Origin: Cyanobacteria bacterium UBA8803
GTDB lineage: Bacteria; Cyanobacteriota; Cyanobacteriia; Cyanobacteriales; Coleofasciculaceae
Length of the DNA stretch: 13,906 nucleotides
Direction: 5' to 3'
NCBI GenBank assembly: GCA_003505715.1
Contig: DNXU01000031.1
Span: 1-13,906 of the forward strand
In this document: positions 7,124-13,906 of the stretch, in pieces
How the letters are laid out: every line of letters starts with the position of its first letter
Numbering within the stretch: position 1 is the first letter of the stretch
Translations under genes and position numbers: made by a program
Notes under the pieces: generated by a model
Told to the model about the DNA's origin: nothing
Databases searched by the model: none
Seen by the model: the letters and a program-made list of their open reading frames with translations, nothing else

Positions 7124-7801
7124 CTATACCCGTAACTGAGTAACCGCAATATGGCCAGAGAAACACACATCCACATCCGTGCCGGGAGTGCGATCGCGTT
7201 TACCATAGTCACCCACGTAATAGTATTCATTCCCTTCAACCCGATAACTAACAGGTAAGGGCTGGATACTAGGCTCGCAGAATACTATATCAGGGTCGGG
7301 GGAACCTGGTTCGAGATGGGGCAGGTTGACATTCCAGAAACTGCCGGGAGGTAGAGGGCGATCGAATAAATCTGCTAATACTAGTATCGACCACCGGGCA
7401 GCAACATCCCAGTCAATGACCAGAGGGCGCTTAATCCACTGAGAAATAGCAATGCCAGGAACGCCGTGCATGGCAGCTTCTCGCACGGCAGCTACAGTGC
7501 CGGAAATGTAAACGTCAACCCCCATGTTGCCGCCAGCATTGATACCAGACAGCACCCACTTGACATTTTTAAAAAGTTGTGTAATTCCTATGCGGGTGCA
7601 GTCAGCTGGAGTGCCAGCCACCGCATACTCAAAATCTGAGCGGCACTGGACGTAAATAGGTCGGTGAGTAGTAACTTGGTGACCGCAACCAGATAGGTGT
7701 TCCTTGGGAGCAACGATCGCGCCTTGACCGTTAACCGCCTTTTGCAGCGCCTGAATACCGGGGGCGTCTATCCCGTCGTCGTTAGTAAGGATGAGGGTCA
7801 C
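7124..7801 (-). CDS. surE: 5'/3'-nucleotidase SurE
   Basis: A 225-aa SurE-family phosphatase, which removes phosphate from nucleoside monophosphates using a divalent metal (family EC 3.1.3.5). The N-terminus ILTNDDGIDAPG (4-15) carries metal ligands D8 and D9. Further ligands are S37 in HLSGCGHQV and N88 in LSGINAGGNMG, and the SGTVAAVREAAMHGVPGIA segment (100-118) is typical. It is shorter than many SurE proteins (about 250-270 aa) but keeps all core motifs. The start is GTG (7801-7799). The frame above it has no ATG before a TGA, and the GTG gives the expected family N-terminus. It lies 28 bp downstream of the 481-aa gene on the same strand and may be read through from it, but its metabolic role is probably unrelated. 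Confidence 0.95.
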   Translation of the reverse strand: MTLILTNDDGIDAPGIQALQKAVNGQGAIVAPKEHLSGCGHQVTTHRPIYVQCRSDFEYAVAGTPADCTRIGITQLFKNVKWVLSGINAGGNMGVDVYISGTVAAVREAAMHGVPGIAISQWIKRPLVIDWDVAARWSILVLADLFDRPLPPGSFWNVNLPHLEPGSPDPDIVFCEPSIQPLPVSYRVEGNEYYYVGDYGKRDRTPGTDVDVCFSGHIAVTQLRV

Positions 7802-7829
7802 TTCGCTATCAATCCCAAATCGAATGGTG

Positions 7830-9275
7830 CTAATTCAAAAACGGTAAGTCGCGCAGGAAGTAAAAGCGATCGCTCCTCAAATCCTTACCCTTAATGCGCC
7901 CCAAGTAACCAGTTAACGGTGAAGACAGCTCAATTAGAATATCGTGCATGGCATCTAGGGTTAAGAGTTGAGGAGGCTCTGAGGCTAAATATACATGGTG
8001 GAGGGCGTCAGTAGCGGCATCTTTTAGTCCGGCGTTGTGCAGGTAGTTTTTTACCAGCTGCACCAAGCGCGATCGCAACTCAATTGTTTGGCGCACTTCA
8101 TCAAGATATCGCTCAACGCTGTCATCCGCCCAACCATAGGCATGGGCTAAACAGTTCTTGAGCTTCATTAAATCGATAGAACCTTTGTAGTAAGCTTGGA
8201 GTTCTACCAAGCTTTGCAGCGTTTCCGGTCGAATGACACTCATATGATTTTTCCTCGCTCTCAGCAGCGCATCGGTGGTTACTTCCCCTGCGGCTACGAT
8301 GAGTTTGATACAACGGTTATAGTTTTGTTTCAGGGAGTTCTTAGCCAACTCTATGAACTGTTCTACGGTTTGACTCCGTATGATTTCGCTGTTAGCAGCT
8401 TGACATTTGGCGATCGCCCGATAGGGATGTTCAAAATAAACTTCCATGCCTTCAGTATCTCCCGTTGCCTCCGGCGTGAGGGACTTAGCGTTAGTAAATC
8501 CCAGTTTCAGCAAGCTTTTTTGGACTAACAGGGCAAACTCGTTCCCCTTGCTGGTATTGCTAGCCTCAGCAATTTTGTCAATCCAGATCAGATCGGAGTC
8601 GAGGCGGGTGACGGGATGAGGAGTAACTCCCCCCAAGAAATTAGCGATTTCGCGATCGATTTCTTTGGCAGCCAGATTACGATCCGACAGGGGTGCGATC
8701 TCACTCTGCAACTCTTCCAACTCAGGATAAGGCGATGACTGTAGGTCTTGCATTTCGCGGCAACGCTGAGCAAAGAAGAGATTGCCAAACACGGGGGTGG
8801 TGTCTGTCACCGTCAGGGGTTCCGGTAGAGTAATGAAGCGCGAATTGAATTGTACGGGTAGTTCAAAGGGTTGAGGCAGCCGATACACGCGCAGGTAAGT
8901 GAGGAAGATATGACCTCGCTGGGAGAGGGTTTGGCGCAATGCTTCCTTAGTCCATACCGTCAGCTGCGACAAAACATCCAGATATTGAGCCTCGTCCAGA
9001 ACTTGGCAGAATTCGCACCTCGCCCAAGCTTTAATCAAAACGGTTTCTGAATCAAGTTCAGCTAAGGTGCTTTGGGCAGTGGGCAGAAAATTGGAGCGAT
9101 AGTATTGTTCGGTTGGCAGGGCATTAATCGAGGTTTCACAGGGATAGAGGGCAAATTGCCGCCCTGGATTGATAAATATTTTCGGCATGACCGCGATGGT
9201 TCGGCCTTGAATTAAGGCTTCCACATCCGGGGCGGGAAAAGGGAAAGCCGTATTAATGACAACTAATGTACTCAT
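7830..9275 (-). CDS. DUF1802-like / degenerate PD-(D/E)XK protein (inactive paralogue)
   Basis: A 481-aa paralogue of the 486-aa protein encoded just upstream. The N-terminal region (about 12-150) contains LIQGRTIA, FINPGRQFALYP, WARCEFCQ (CxxC at 87 and 90), LSQLTVWTKEAL and YLRVYRLPQP, and resembles DUF1802 as I remember it. The central region (about 226-375) aligns with the partner's nuclease-like domain, but the catalytic positions are changed: E278 for Asp, K290 for Glu and Q292 for Lys (KCQ instead of ECK). The C-terminal segment LIELSSPLTGYLGR...SDRFYFLRDL is almost identical to the partner's. The gene is full-length with an ATG start and no frameshift, so loss of catalysis appears maintained rather than decay. 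A structural or regulatory partner of the active copy is the simplest reading. It lies 108 bp after the upstream paralogue and 28 bp before surE. Confidence 0.7.
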   Translation of the reverse strand: MSTLVVINTAFPFPAPDVEALIQGRTIAVMPKIFINPGRQFALYPCETSINALPTEQYYRSNFLPTAQSTLAELDSETVLIKAWARCEFCQVLDEAQYLDVLSQLTVWTKEALRQTLSQRGHIFLTYLRVYRLPQPFELPVQFNSRFITLPEPLTVTDTTPVFGNLFFAQRCREMQDLQSSPYPELEELQSEIAPLSDRNLAAKEIDREIANFLGGVTPHPVTRLDSDLIWIDKIAEASNTSKGNEFALLVQKSLLKLGFTNAKSLTPEATGDTEGMEVYFEHPYRAIAKCQAANSEIIRSQTVEQFIELAKNSLKQNYNRCIKLIVAAGEVTTDALLRARKNHMSVIRPETLQSLVELQAYYKGSIDLMKLKNCLAHAYGWADDSVERYLDEVRQTIELRSRLVQLVKNYLHNAGLKDAATDALHHVYLASEPPQLLTLDAMHDILIELSSPLTGYLGRIKGKDLRSDRFYFLRDLPFLN

Positions 9276-9383
9276 AACCAGTCAGCCCTGCGTGTTTGTC
9301 CTAATTAGATGGGGAGCTGCACCAGTTACTGATTTTAACCTGGGGATCGCGGGAAGCTGCCAGACCTCTAAGATCCCTTAAGA

Positions 9384-10844
9384 TTAGTGCGGATCTGTTA
9401 CGGAAAGGTCGCGCAGGAAGTAGAAGCGATCGCTGTCTTCGTTTCGTCCCAAGTAGCCTGTTAGCGGGGAGGAAAGCTCGATCAGGATGTAGGAGAGTTG
9501 TTGGGCGGTTAATGGCTGAGGTGGACTTGATACTACATATACGGCATACAGGGCATCAACTCCAGCACTCTCAGCGTTAGCGTTTTCGAGGTAGTTTTTG
9601 ACTAGCCGGACGATATGCGATCGCAATTGGATCTTTTGATTGACCTGAGCGATGTAATTGTTAACCTTATCGTCTGCTAAACCAAAGGGGGCTTGTTGCA
9701 AACATTGTTTGAGTTGCAGTAGGTCTATTGAGCCTCTGTACTGGGCTTGCAGTTCAACCAGTCTTTCTAGGGTTTCCGGACGAATTACGTTCATTTTGTT
9801 TTCTATAGCTGCCCTAAGAGCTGGCTCAGTTAAAGGGCCAGCTGCAACAATTAACTTAATAGAACGGCCAAACTGTTCTTGACCCAGATGAGTGACGCCC
9901 AGATGGATCAGCTGGGCTGTGACGCTATTTGGTACGCTTTCTTTTTTACTAGCTTTACATTCACCAACTACTGGATAAGGCTTTTCACAATAAAAATCTA
10001 TGCCACCCGCCCCTCCTGTGGCCTCTGGATCGTACGTGGCTTTTGGGTTACGGTTAGAATTTGTGAAACCTAGCTTGATTAAGCCTCGGCGCACTAATTT
10101 TTCAAATTCTTGGCCGTCACTGGAGTTGCCGACCTCAGCAATTTTGTGAATCCAAGCTAAATCTGAATCCTCTTGTTTGACAGTTTGATTGTTACTCCAA
10201 CCTAGAAGTATCCTGATATCCCCATCAAGTGCCTGGACTGCTGGGTTATCGCTGGATAGTTGGGCGATCGCACTCTGTAACTCGGCTAATTCTGGATGTG
10301 GAGGCGGTAGTCGATTTTCTAGCTGGCATTTGCGTTGGTTGAAGAGGCGATCGCTCAATACAGGTGTTACTTGATTTAATAACACTGGTTTCAGCAAAGG
10401 AATAAAGCGAGAATTAGAATTCCTTGATATTTCAATTGGCTGAGGCAGTAGATAAACGCGCAAGTAAGCCAGAAAAATATTACCTCGATTCACACAAGTT
10501 TCCTGTAAAGCTTCCTTTGTCCATACTGTGAGTTGTGATAAAATATCAAGTAATTCAGATTCATCAATGGCTTGGCATAGTTCGCACCTCGCCCAAGCTT
10601 GAATAACCACTATTTCAGAACCGAGAGTAGCTAAGGTTCTTTGGGCAATAGGCAAAAAATCTAAACGATAATACCGTTCAAGTGGTAAGGGATTGAGTAA
10701 GGTGTGGGCTGGATAGAGAGCAAATTGCCGTCCTGGGTTTATGAATATTCTGGGTATGGCCGCTATTGTTCTACCTTGGATTAAGGCTGCGATGTCTGGT
10801 GCAGGCAGGCACAGGGCAGTTTGAATTGAAACTGACTGACTCAT
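9384..10844 (-). CDS. DUF1802-like / PD-(D/E)XK nuclease-like protein (intact motif)
   Basis: A 486-aa protein. Residues 12-150 form the DUF1802-like N-terminal region (LIQGRTIA, FINPGRQFALYP, CELC at 87-90, LRVYLLPQP). A less conserved linker runs from about 150 to 225. Residues 228-380 look like a restriction-endonuclease fold of the Mrr/PD-(D/E)XK type: a helix with GQEFEKLVRRGLIKLGF (candidate Glu at 246 or 248), then GGIDFY (D283), then VVGECKAS (E295, K297), that is D-x11-E-x-K, followed by alternating strand and helix segments (KLIVAAGPLT, MNVIRPETLERLVEL). Residues 395-486 are helical, ending in LIELSSPLTGYLGR and RFYFLRDL, perhaps a winged helix. The predicted activity is Mg2+-dependent DNA cleavage, inferred from the motif. 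It starts at ATG 10 bp after the ATPase stop, so the two are tightly coupled. The fold assignment is made by eye from the motif pattern. Confidence 0.7.
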   Translation of the reverse strand: MSQSVSIQTALCLPAPDIAALIQGRTIAAIPRIFINPGRQFALYPAHTLLNPLPLERYYRLDFLPIAQRTLATLGSEIVVIQAWARCELCQAIDESELLDILSQLTVWTKEALQETCVNRGNIFLAYLRVYLLPQPIEISRNSNSRFIPLLKPVLLNQVTPVLSDRLFNQRKCQLENRLPPPHPELAELQSAIAQLSSDNPAVQALDGDIRILLGWSNNQTVKQEDSDLAWIHKIAEVGNSSDGQEFEKLVRRGLIKLGFTNSNRNPKATYDPEATGGAGGIDFYCEKPYPVVGECKASKKESVPNSVTAQLIHLGVTHLGQEQFGRSIKLIVAAGPLTEPALRAAIENKMNVIRPETLERLVELQAQYRGSIDLLQLKQCLQQAPFGLADDKVNNYIAQVNQKIQLRSHIVRLVKNYLENANAESAGVDALYAVYVVSSPPQPLTAQQLSYILIELSSPLTGYLGRNEDSDRFYFLRDLSVTDPH

Positions 10845-10854
10845 TTTTAGTTAG

Positions 10855-12729
10855 CTATATATTCAGTTTAATGGTATTAGCTGAGTCAGATCTGCTCTGA
10901 GGGATACTAATAGGCATATCCTCATCGAAGAGATTTTCTGGTTCTTGTCCAGAGGGATCGCTCAAAATTTCTCTGATTAAGAGATTATCCATTACCAATC
11001 TTTGTTTATGAATAAATTCTAAAACTTCGTTTTCAGTTACTGCATAACTTTTACGATTAGCATAAACCCGCCAAATCGCCAAAAGTGGTTTTATATCTTG
11101 GCTTTGCAAAAGTACCCATTCTCCACCTTGCTCTTGCAAGAGTTTTTTCACGCAGCTTTTAGCTAAGGCTGCTCCAGAATTTATTTTCTTAGAGCGTACT
11201 AAACAACCACGAGTTATATCAAATTTTTTATAATCGATTAATCGCTTCAAGGCCGCGCTTTGATATTTTCCTCCAGATTGCTGAAGAACAGCTACTCCAA
11301 TTTTTACTACCTTATTATTTCCGACTCCGACCACTTTAAAGTGAATATAGCCTTTGTCGGCATTAGTAGCTTTAATCTCTTCAATCTTCTTAAGCGTTAT
11401 CCCCTCTAAGGTTTGTTTTTTGCAAGCTAGGCTGAAGAATGCCAAACGTAAAGCTTTGGCGATTAGATCGTTATATTCCTCTGATAAAATATCTTCAATT
11501 GCTTCCAAATTAGCTAATTCTGTATCAAAGCAAGGTTGAACAGGGTCTTCTCTGCCATTACTTGGGGCAAAATGTTCTGCACACCATCTTAAAACAGCTC
11601 TTACAGTAGGTTTACTCTTGCCAAATTCTCTAAGTTTATTGCTATCAAAGGGATAGAGCGGATGAGGTGGAGTTTGTTGATTTTCCTGATAAAAATCTTG
11701 CAACCACTGGGAGACTATAGCCACAACATCATCAGAGTTTAAGTAATTCAAGATAATAGGCTGCCTGTCAGGCTGTTCGCTAACTAGGCGATCGATTACT
11801 GCTTCGGCTTGTGGTAAGGTTTTAACTTGATATTGCCAAGTTTCTGGATACATCGCCAACAGTAAAACACCGCGTTCGAGGTTATTGTATAAGTATTTTG
11901 CCAAGCTGGCAATAATTTGTGCTGATGTAAATCCATTTTCATCGGCATCTGCAATATCTAATTCATCAAAGCAGATGACGGGGATTTTATAATCACTTGT
12001 TATGTCTAAAATCTGGCCAATAGTACTTAATGACTCTGCTTCTTTGTCTGCTCTTTTGGGATTAGGTAGTCCCATTGCCTCAGCTTGTGACTGTGTTAGT
12101 TCCAAGCCAGAAAGCCAATGAGTTGCATAAATACGATGAGTATTAGAAAGTGTCCATAAAATAGCTTTCACTAGGTAAGGATTATGAATATTGGGCTTGA
12201 TTTGGATAACGCAATCAGTTAAGTGTTCTACTAATTTGCTGGAATATTTTCTTAGCCAATCCGGAAATAAATTAATATATTGCTGAGGTGTGTAATTCCA
12301 CTGCTTACCTTCATTAATTAAAGCAGCTGCTAATTCTTGCCACTGCATTACCCCTTGGCTAGTACCAAATACCCTGAGACTAGAAGCTATAGTTTGCAGA
12401 AATTGATACTTAATCTGATTCAGATTATCATACTTGCTCATGTAGATAAATAAGGCTCCGTTCTCTGCTTGTAAACGGTGCCTAATCCGACTGATAATTT
12501 GGCTTTTTCCTAATCCTTTTTCCCCTGTAATGGTAATACCTACAACTTGACGCTGGCCTTGACGTATTTGTTTAATTGCGTTAAAAACGGCATCAGAAGC
12601 ATGGGCATTGATTGAAGCAACATCGGGGAAACTCTTGGCCCATATCTGCGGCGGTCTGACAACAGTATGGCCTGCAAAGGGATTGTGATTTCTAATGAGG
12701 TCATCAATATTAGATGTGCTGTTGGTCAT
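10855..12729 (-). CDS. P-loop ATPase of ORC/AAA type, 624 aa
   Basis: A large ATPase. Walker A is GEKGLGKS (69-76), after the beta strand VVGITIT. Walker B is IPVICFDELD (249-258) with D255 and E256. Downstream lie the strand GVLLLAMYPETW (287-298), a likely sensor region, and R314 in VIDRLVSEQP, a possible arginine finger. Residues 330-400 read as a helical lid. Residues 425-560 form a further domain of strands and helices (YIHFKVVGV, KIGVAVLQQS, CLVRSKKI, GEWVLLQ) of unknown type without an obvious catalytic triad. There is no signal peptide or membrane segment. The overall layout resembles ATPases that load or drive nucleases and DNA translocation, but I cannot assign a named family. It lies 38 bp after the 229-aa gene and 10 bp before the nuclease-like gene. 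The gene is visibly AT-rich and lacks HIP1 octamers, unlike both flanking genes. Confidence 0.8.
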   Translation of the reverse strand: MTNSTSNIDDLIRNHNPFAGHTVVRPPQIWAKSFPDVASINAHASDAVFNAIKQIRQGQRQVVGITITGEKGLGKSQIISRIRHRLQAENGALFIYMSKYDNLNQIKYQFLQTIASSLRVFGTSQGVMQWQELAAALINEGKQWNYTPQQYINLFPDWLRKYSSKLVEHLTDCVIQIKPNIHNPYLVKAILWTLSNTHRIYATHWLSGLELTQSQAEAMGLPNPKRADKEAESLSTIGQILDITSDYKIPVICFDELDIADADENGFTSAQIIASLAKYLYNNLERGVLLLAMYPETWQYQVKTLPQAEAVIDRLVSEQPDRQPIILNYLNSDDVVAIVSQWLQDFYQENQQTPPHPLYPFDSNKLREFGKSKPTVRAVLRWCAEHFAPSNGREDPVQPCFDTELANLEAIEDILSEEYNDLIAKALRLAFFSLACKKQTLEGITLKKIEEIKATNADKGYIHFKVVGVGNNKVVKIGVAVLQQSGGKYQSAALKRLIDYKKFDITRGCLVRSKKINSGAALAKSCVKKLLQEQGGEWVLLQSQDIKPLLAIWRVYANRKSYAVTENEVLEFIHKQRLVMDNLLIREILSDPSGQEPENLFDEDMPISIPQSRSDSANTIKLNI

Positions 12730-12767
12730 GGCTTTGTAGAGTAACTAGATGAGGAGTAAAAGATAAT

Positions 12768-13457
12768 TTAGAGCTTCAGAAGCTTGGCATAGCAGCGTAA
12801 TCCATCTAGTTCTGTGGTGATGGAATCTTCAATCTTGTCTGGGGCGCTATCTTCTACGCTGCCACCCTGAAGCTGTAAAATATCGTTCGCCTGCATTTCC
12901 AACAGCCACTCATTAAACTGAGAACGGCTAACTCGCTTGCCAATCTGCCGCCGCATCCGATAAATTGGCACCAAATTATCCAGATTATAGTCACGGTTAA
13001 GTTGGTCGTAGACTTCGAGCGCTACTTGTTGAAACTCTTGGTATGATGCGATCGCACCTTGCGCAGTTTTCCCAGCTCTAGCAGGCGCAGCTACTCCATT
13101 ACTCATCGCTTCACTGCTAGATGTACCCTGTTGTCGCATCCACCTCAACAGTGCGTTGGCCGTTTTAGCACCAATTACGCTGTCAAACTGAAATTTCTCG
13201 CTTTTGAGTCCTTCACGCAATCTCTGAAGCCCTTTCGGCATCAACAGAGAGACTTTGTGATTAGAGAGCGCGATCGCCTCAGCTTTTTCTAACGTTTTGT
13301 AAGTATCCTGATAATCTTTCGCCGTCTCCTTCTGCCGTTTCAGCCGCTCAGTCAATTTCCCCTTCTGAACGTCAGAGCTACCCATATCCCAAAGATAAAG
13401 AAGTAGACGCACCTCCTTAGCATAAGCTTCAGCATTGGGCGGCAGGTTTTTTGCCAT
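12768..13457 (-). CDS. Unknown 229-aa protein with probable winged-helix domains
   Basis: I do not recognise a named family. Residues 12-95 look like a helix-turn-helix domain: a helix with EVRLLLYLWDMG, a basic helix GKLTERLKRQKETAKD, and a wing-like ALSNHKVSLLMPKGLQRL. Residues 111-136 are a Ser/Ala/Gly-rich linker. Residues 138-229 look like a second winged helix (NLVPIYRMRRQIGKRVSR, FNEWLLEMQANDILQLQGG, then an acidic stretch and a final strand). It is the first gene of the four-gene minus-strand cluster, so it may bind DNA or act as an adaptor for the ATPase, or regulate the operon. The ATG start is supported by an AGGAG box 8 bp upstream. The domain calls are by pattern only. Confidence 0.65.
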   Translation of the reverse strand: MAKNLPPNAEAYAKEVRLLLYLWDMGSSDVQKGKLTERLKRQKETAKDYQDTYKTLEKAEAIALSNHKVSLLMPKGLQRLREGLKSEKFQFDSVIGAKTANALLRWMRQQGTSSSEAMSNGVAAPARAGKTAQGAIASYQEFQQVALEVYDQLNRDYNLDNLVPIYRMRRQIGKRVSRSQFNEWLLEMQANDILQLQGGSVEDSAPDKIEDSITTELDGLRCYAKLLKL

Positions 13458-13465
13458 ATCTGTAG

Positions 13466-13470
13466 CTCCT
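13466..13470 (-). promoter_or_regulatory. Strong Shine-Dalgarno for the first gene of the minus-strand cluster
   Basis: AGGAG on the minus strand lies 8 nt before the ATG of the 229-aa gene. It is the clearest ribosome binding site in the window and fixes that start. No convincing -35/-10 pair could be chosen in the 100 bp above it. Confidence 0.7.
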
Positions 13471-13871
13471 ATTTCTTAGAGAAAATTAAATTTTGTAAAA
13501 ATACTAACCGCTATTCTAACCTCAGGTCACAGCTAAGCGCCAATCGATAACCTAACCTTTTCTTACGGTTGAGTTTATTATTGAGAGCGCAAATTAACTC
13601 AATCCTCCAACCCCTCGCCTTTCCTGAAACCGCACGGTATTTGCACCAGCGCTCTGGCCACACAATCCCTTTTTGGCCGGACTGCACCTACCCTGCTGAT
13701 GACATTCAACTAGCGATAGGTTAGCGTTGTATCAGGAGAAATTTCGTTAAAGTGATTCTTGATACTCTCCCGTCCAAAAAACATTAGCTATCTTGGTCTG
13801 GAGACCTAGTAAAAAGATTGGAGTTGTTATTGGAGAAAAGAATTGACCCAATGACTTGATTCAGGAGGATT
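13471..13871. other. Non-coding stretch upstream of the minus-strand cluster
   Basis: No credible reading frame is seen on either strand. Small inverted repeats are visible: CCAGCGCTCTGG (13648-13659), GGTCT/AGACC (13795-13806), and TAACCTA near 13550 facing TAGGTTA near 13718. The part at 13600-13740 is more GC-rich than its surroundings and on the minus strand contains ACCGTGCGGTTTCAGGAAAGG. This might be a structured RNA or the relic of a mobile element, but I cannot identify it. The promoter of the minus-strand operon should lie at the left end of this stretch. Confidence 0.4.
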
Positions 13872-13906
13872 GGGACTTACGCGCTTGCCCCCCCTGCCCC
13901 CCAACT
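13872..13906. repeat. Repeat-like edge sequence with TGCCCCCC units
   Basis: GGGACTTACGCGC is followed by two TGCCCCCC units before the window ends. Sequences like GGACTTACGC next to CCCCTGC-type short repeats are, as I remember, scattered through cyanobacterial genomes, sometimes at the ends of insertion sequences. With the right side cut off, this could be the edge of a mobile element or a simple interspersed repeat. Confidence 0.3.

Noticed and set aside
13600..13680. Group II intron domain V on the minus strand
   Set aside because: The GTGCGGTTT string is suggestive, but the 34-nt hairpin with the catalytic AGC arrangement cannot be formed and no reverse transcriptase frame is near.

Overview
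The window looks like a chromosomal segment of a cyanobacterium, probably filamentous and multicellular. The grounds are at least 15 copies of the octamer GCGATCGC (the HIP1 palindrome typical of cyanobacteria), together with a TPR-CHAT protein, a WD40 protein with the N-terminal extension seen in cyanobacterial relatives, and a DUF1778/GNAT toxin-antitoxin pair. No rRNA, tRNA, CRISPR array or transposase gene was seen. The genus cannot be named from this sequence.

Layout. Positions 1-7038 are read on the + strand. In order they hold the 3' part of a PPC-TPR-CHAT (caspase-like) gene with near-identical 126-bp repeats, a small class I SAM-dependent methyltransferase, a DNA cytosine-5 methyltransferase starting with GTG, a TacA/TacT-like toxin-antitoxin operon with a strong promoter and palindromic operators, and a seven-blade WD40 protein. 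From 7124 to 13457 everything is on the - strand and converges on the WD40 gene. In transcription order it holds a 229-aa protein with probable winged-helix ends, a 624-aa P-loop ATPase, two paralogous proteins of 486 and 481 aa, and surE. Positions 13458-13906 are non-coding and end in repeat-like DNA.

The most interesting part is the run of four genes at 13457-7830. The two paralogues share an N-terminal domain that resembles DUF1802, a central region that reads as a PD-(D/E)XK nuclease fold, and a nearly identical C-terminal segment. In the upstream copy the nuclease motif is intact (D283, E295, K297). In the downstream copy all three positions are changed (E278, K290, Q292). A DNA-binding-like protein, an ORC/AAA-type ATPase, an apparently active nuclease and an apparently inactive twin make a plausible ATP-dependent restriction or defence module. 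I do not recognise it as a named system. The defence role is inference; the gene order, the ATPase motifs and the lost catalytic residues are visible in the sequence.

The + strand genes fit an accessory neighbourhood: a solitary DNA methyltransferase with no adjacent dedicated nuclease, a toxin-antitoxin pair and a caspase-like protein. surE is probably a housekeeping gene that lies downstream of the cluster, and may be co-transcribed with it.
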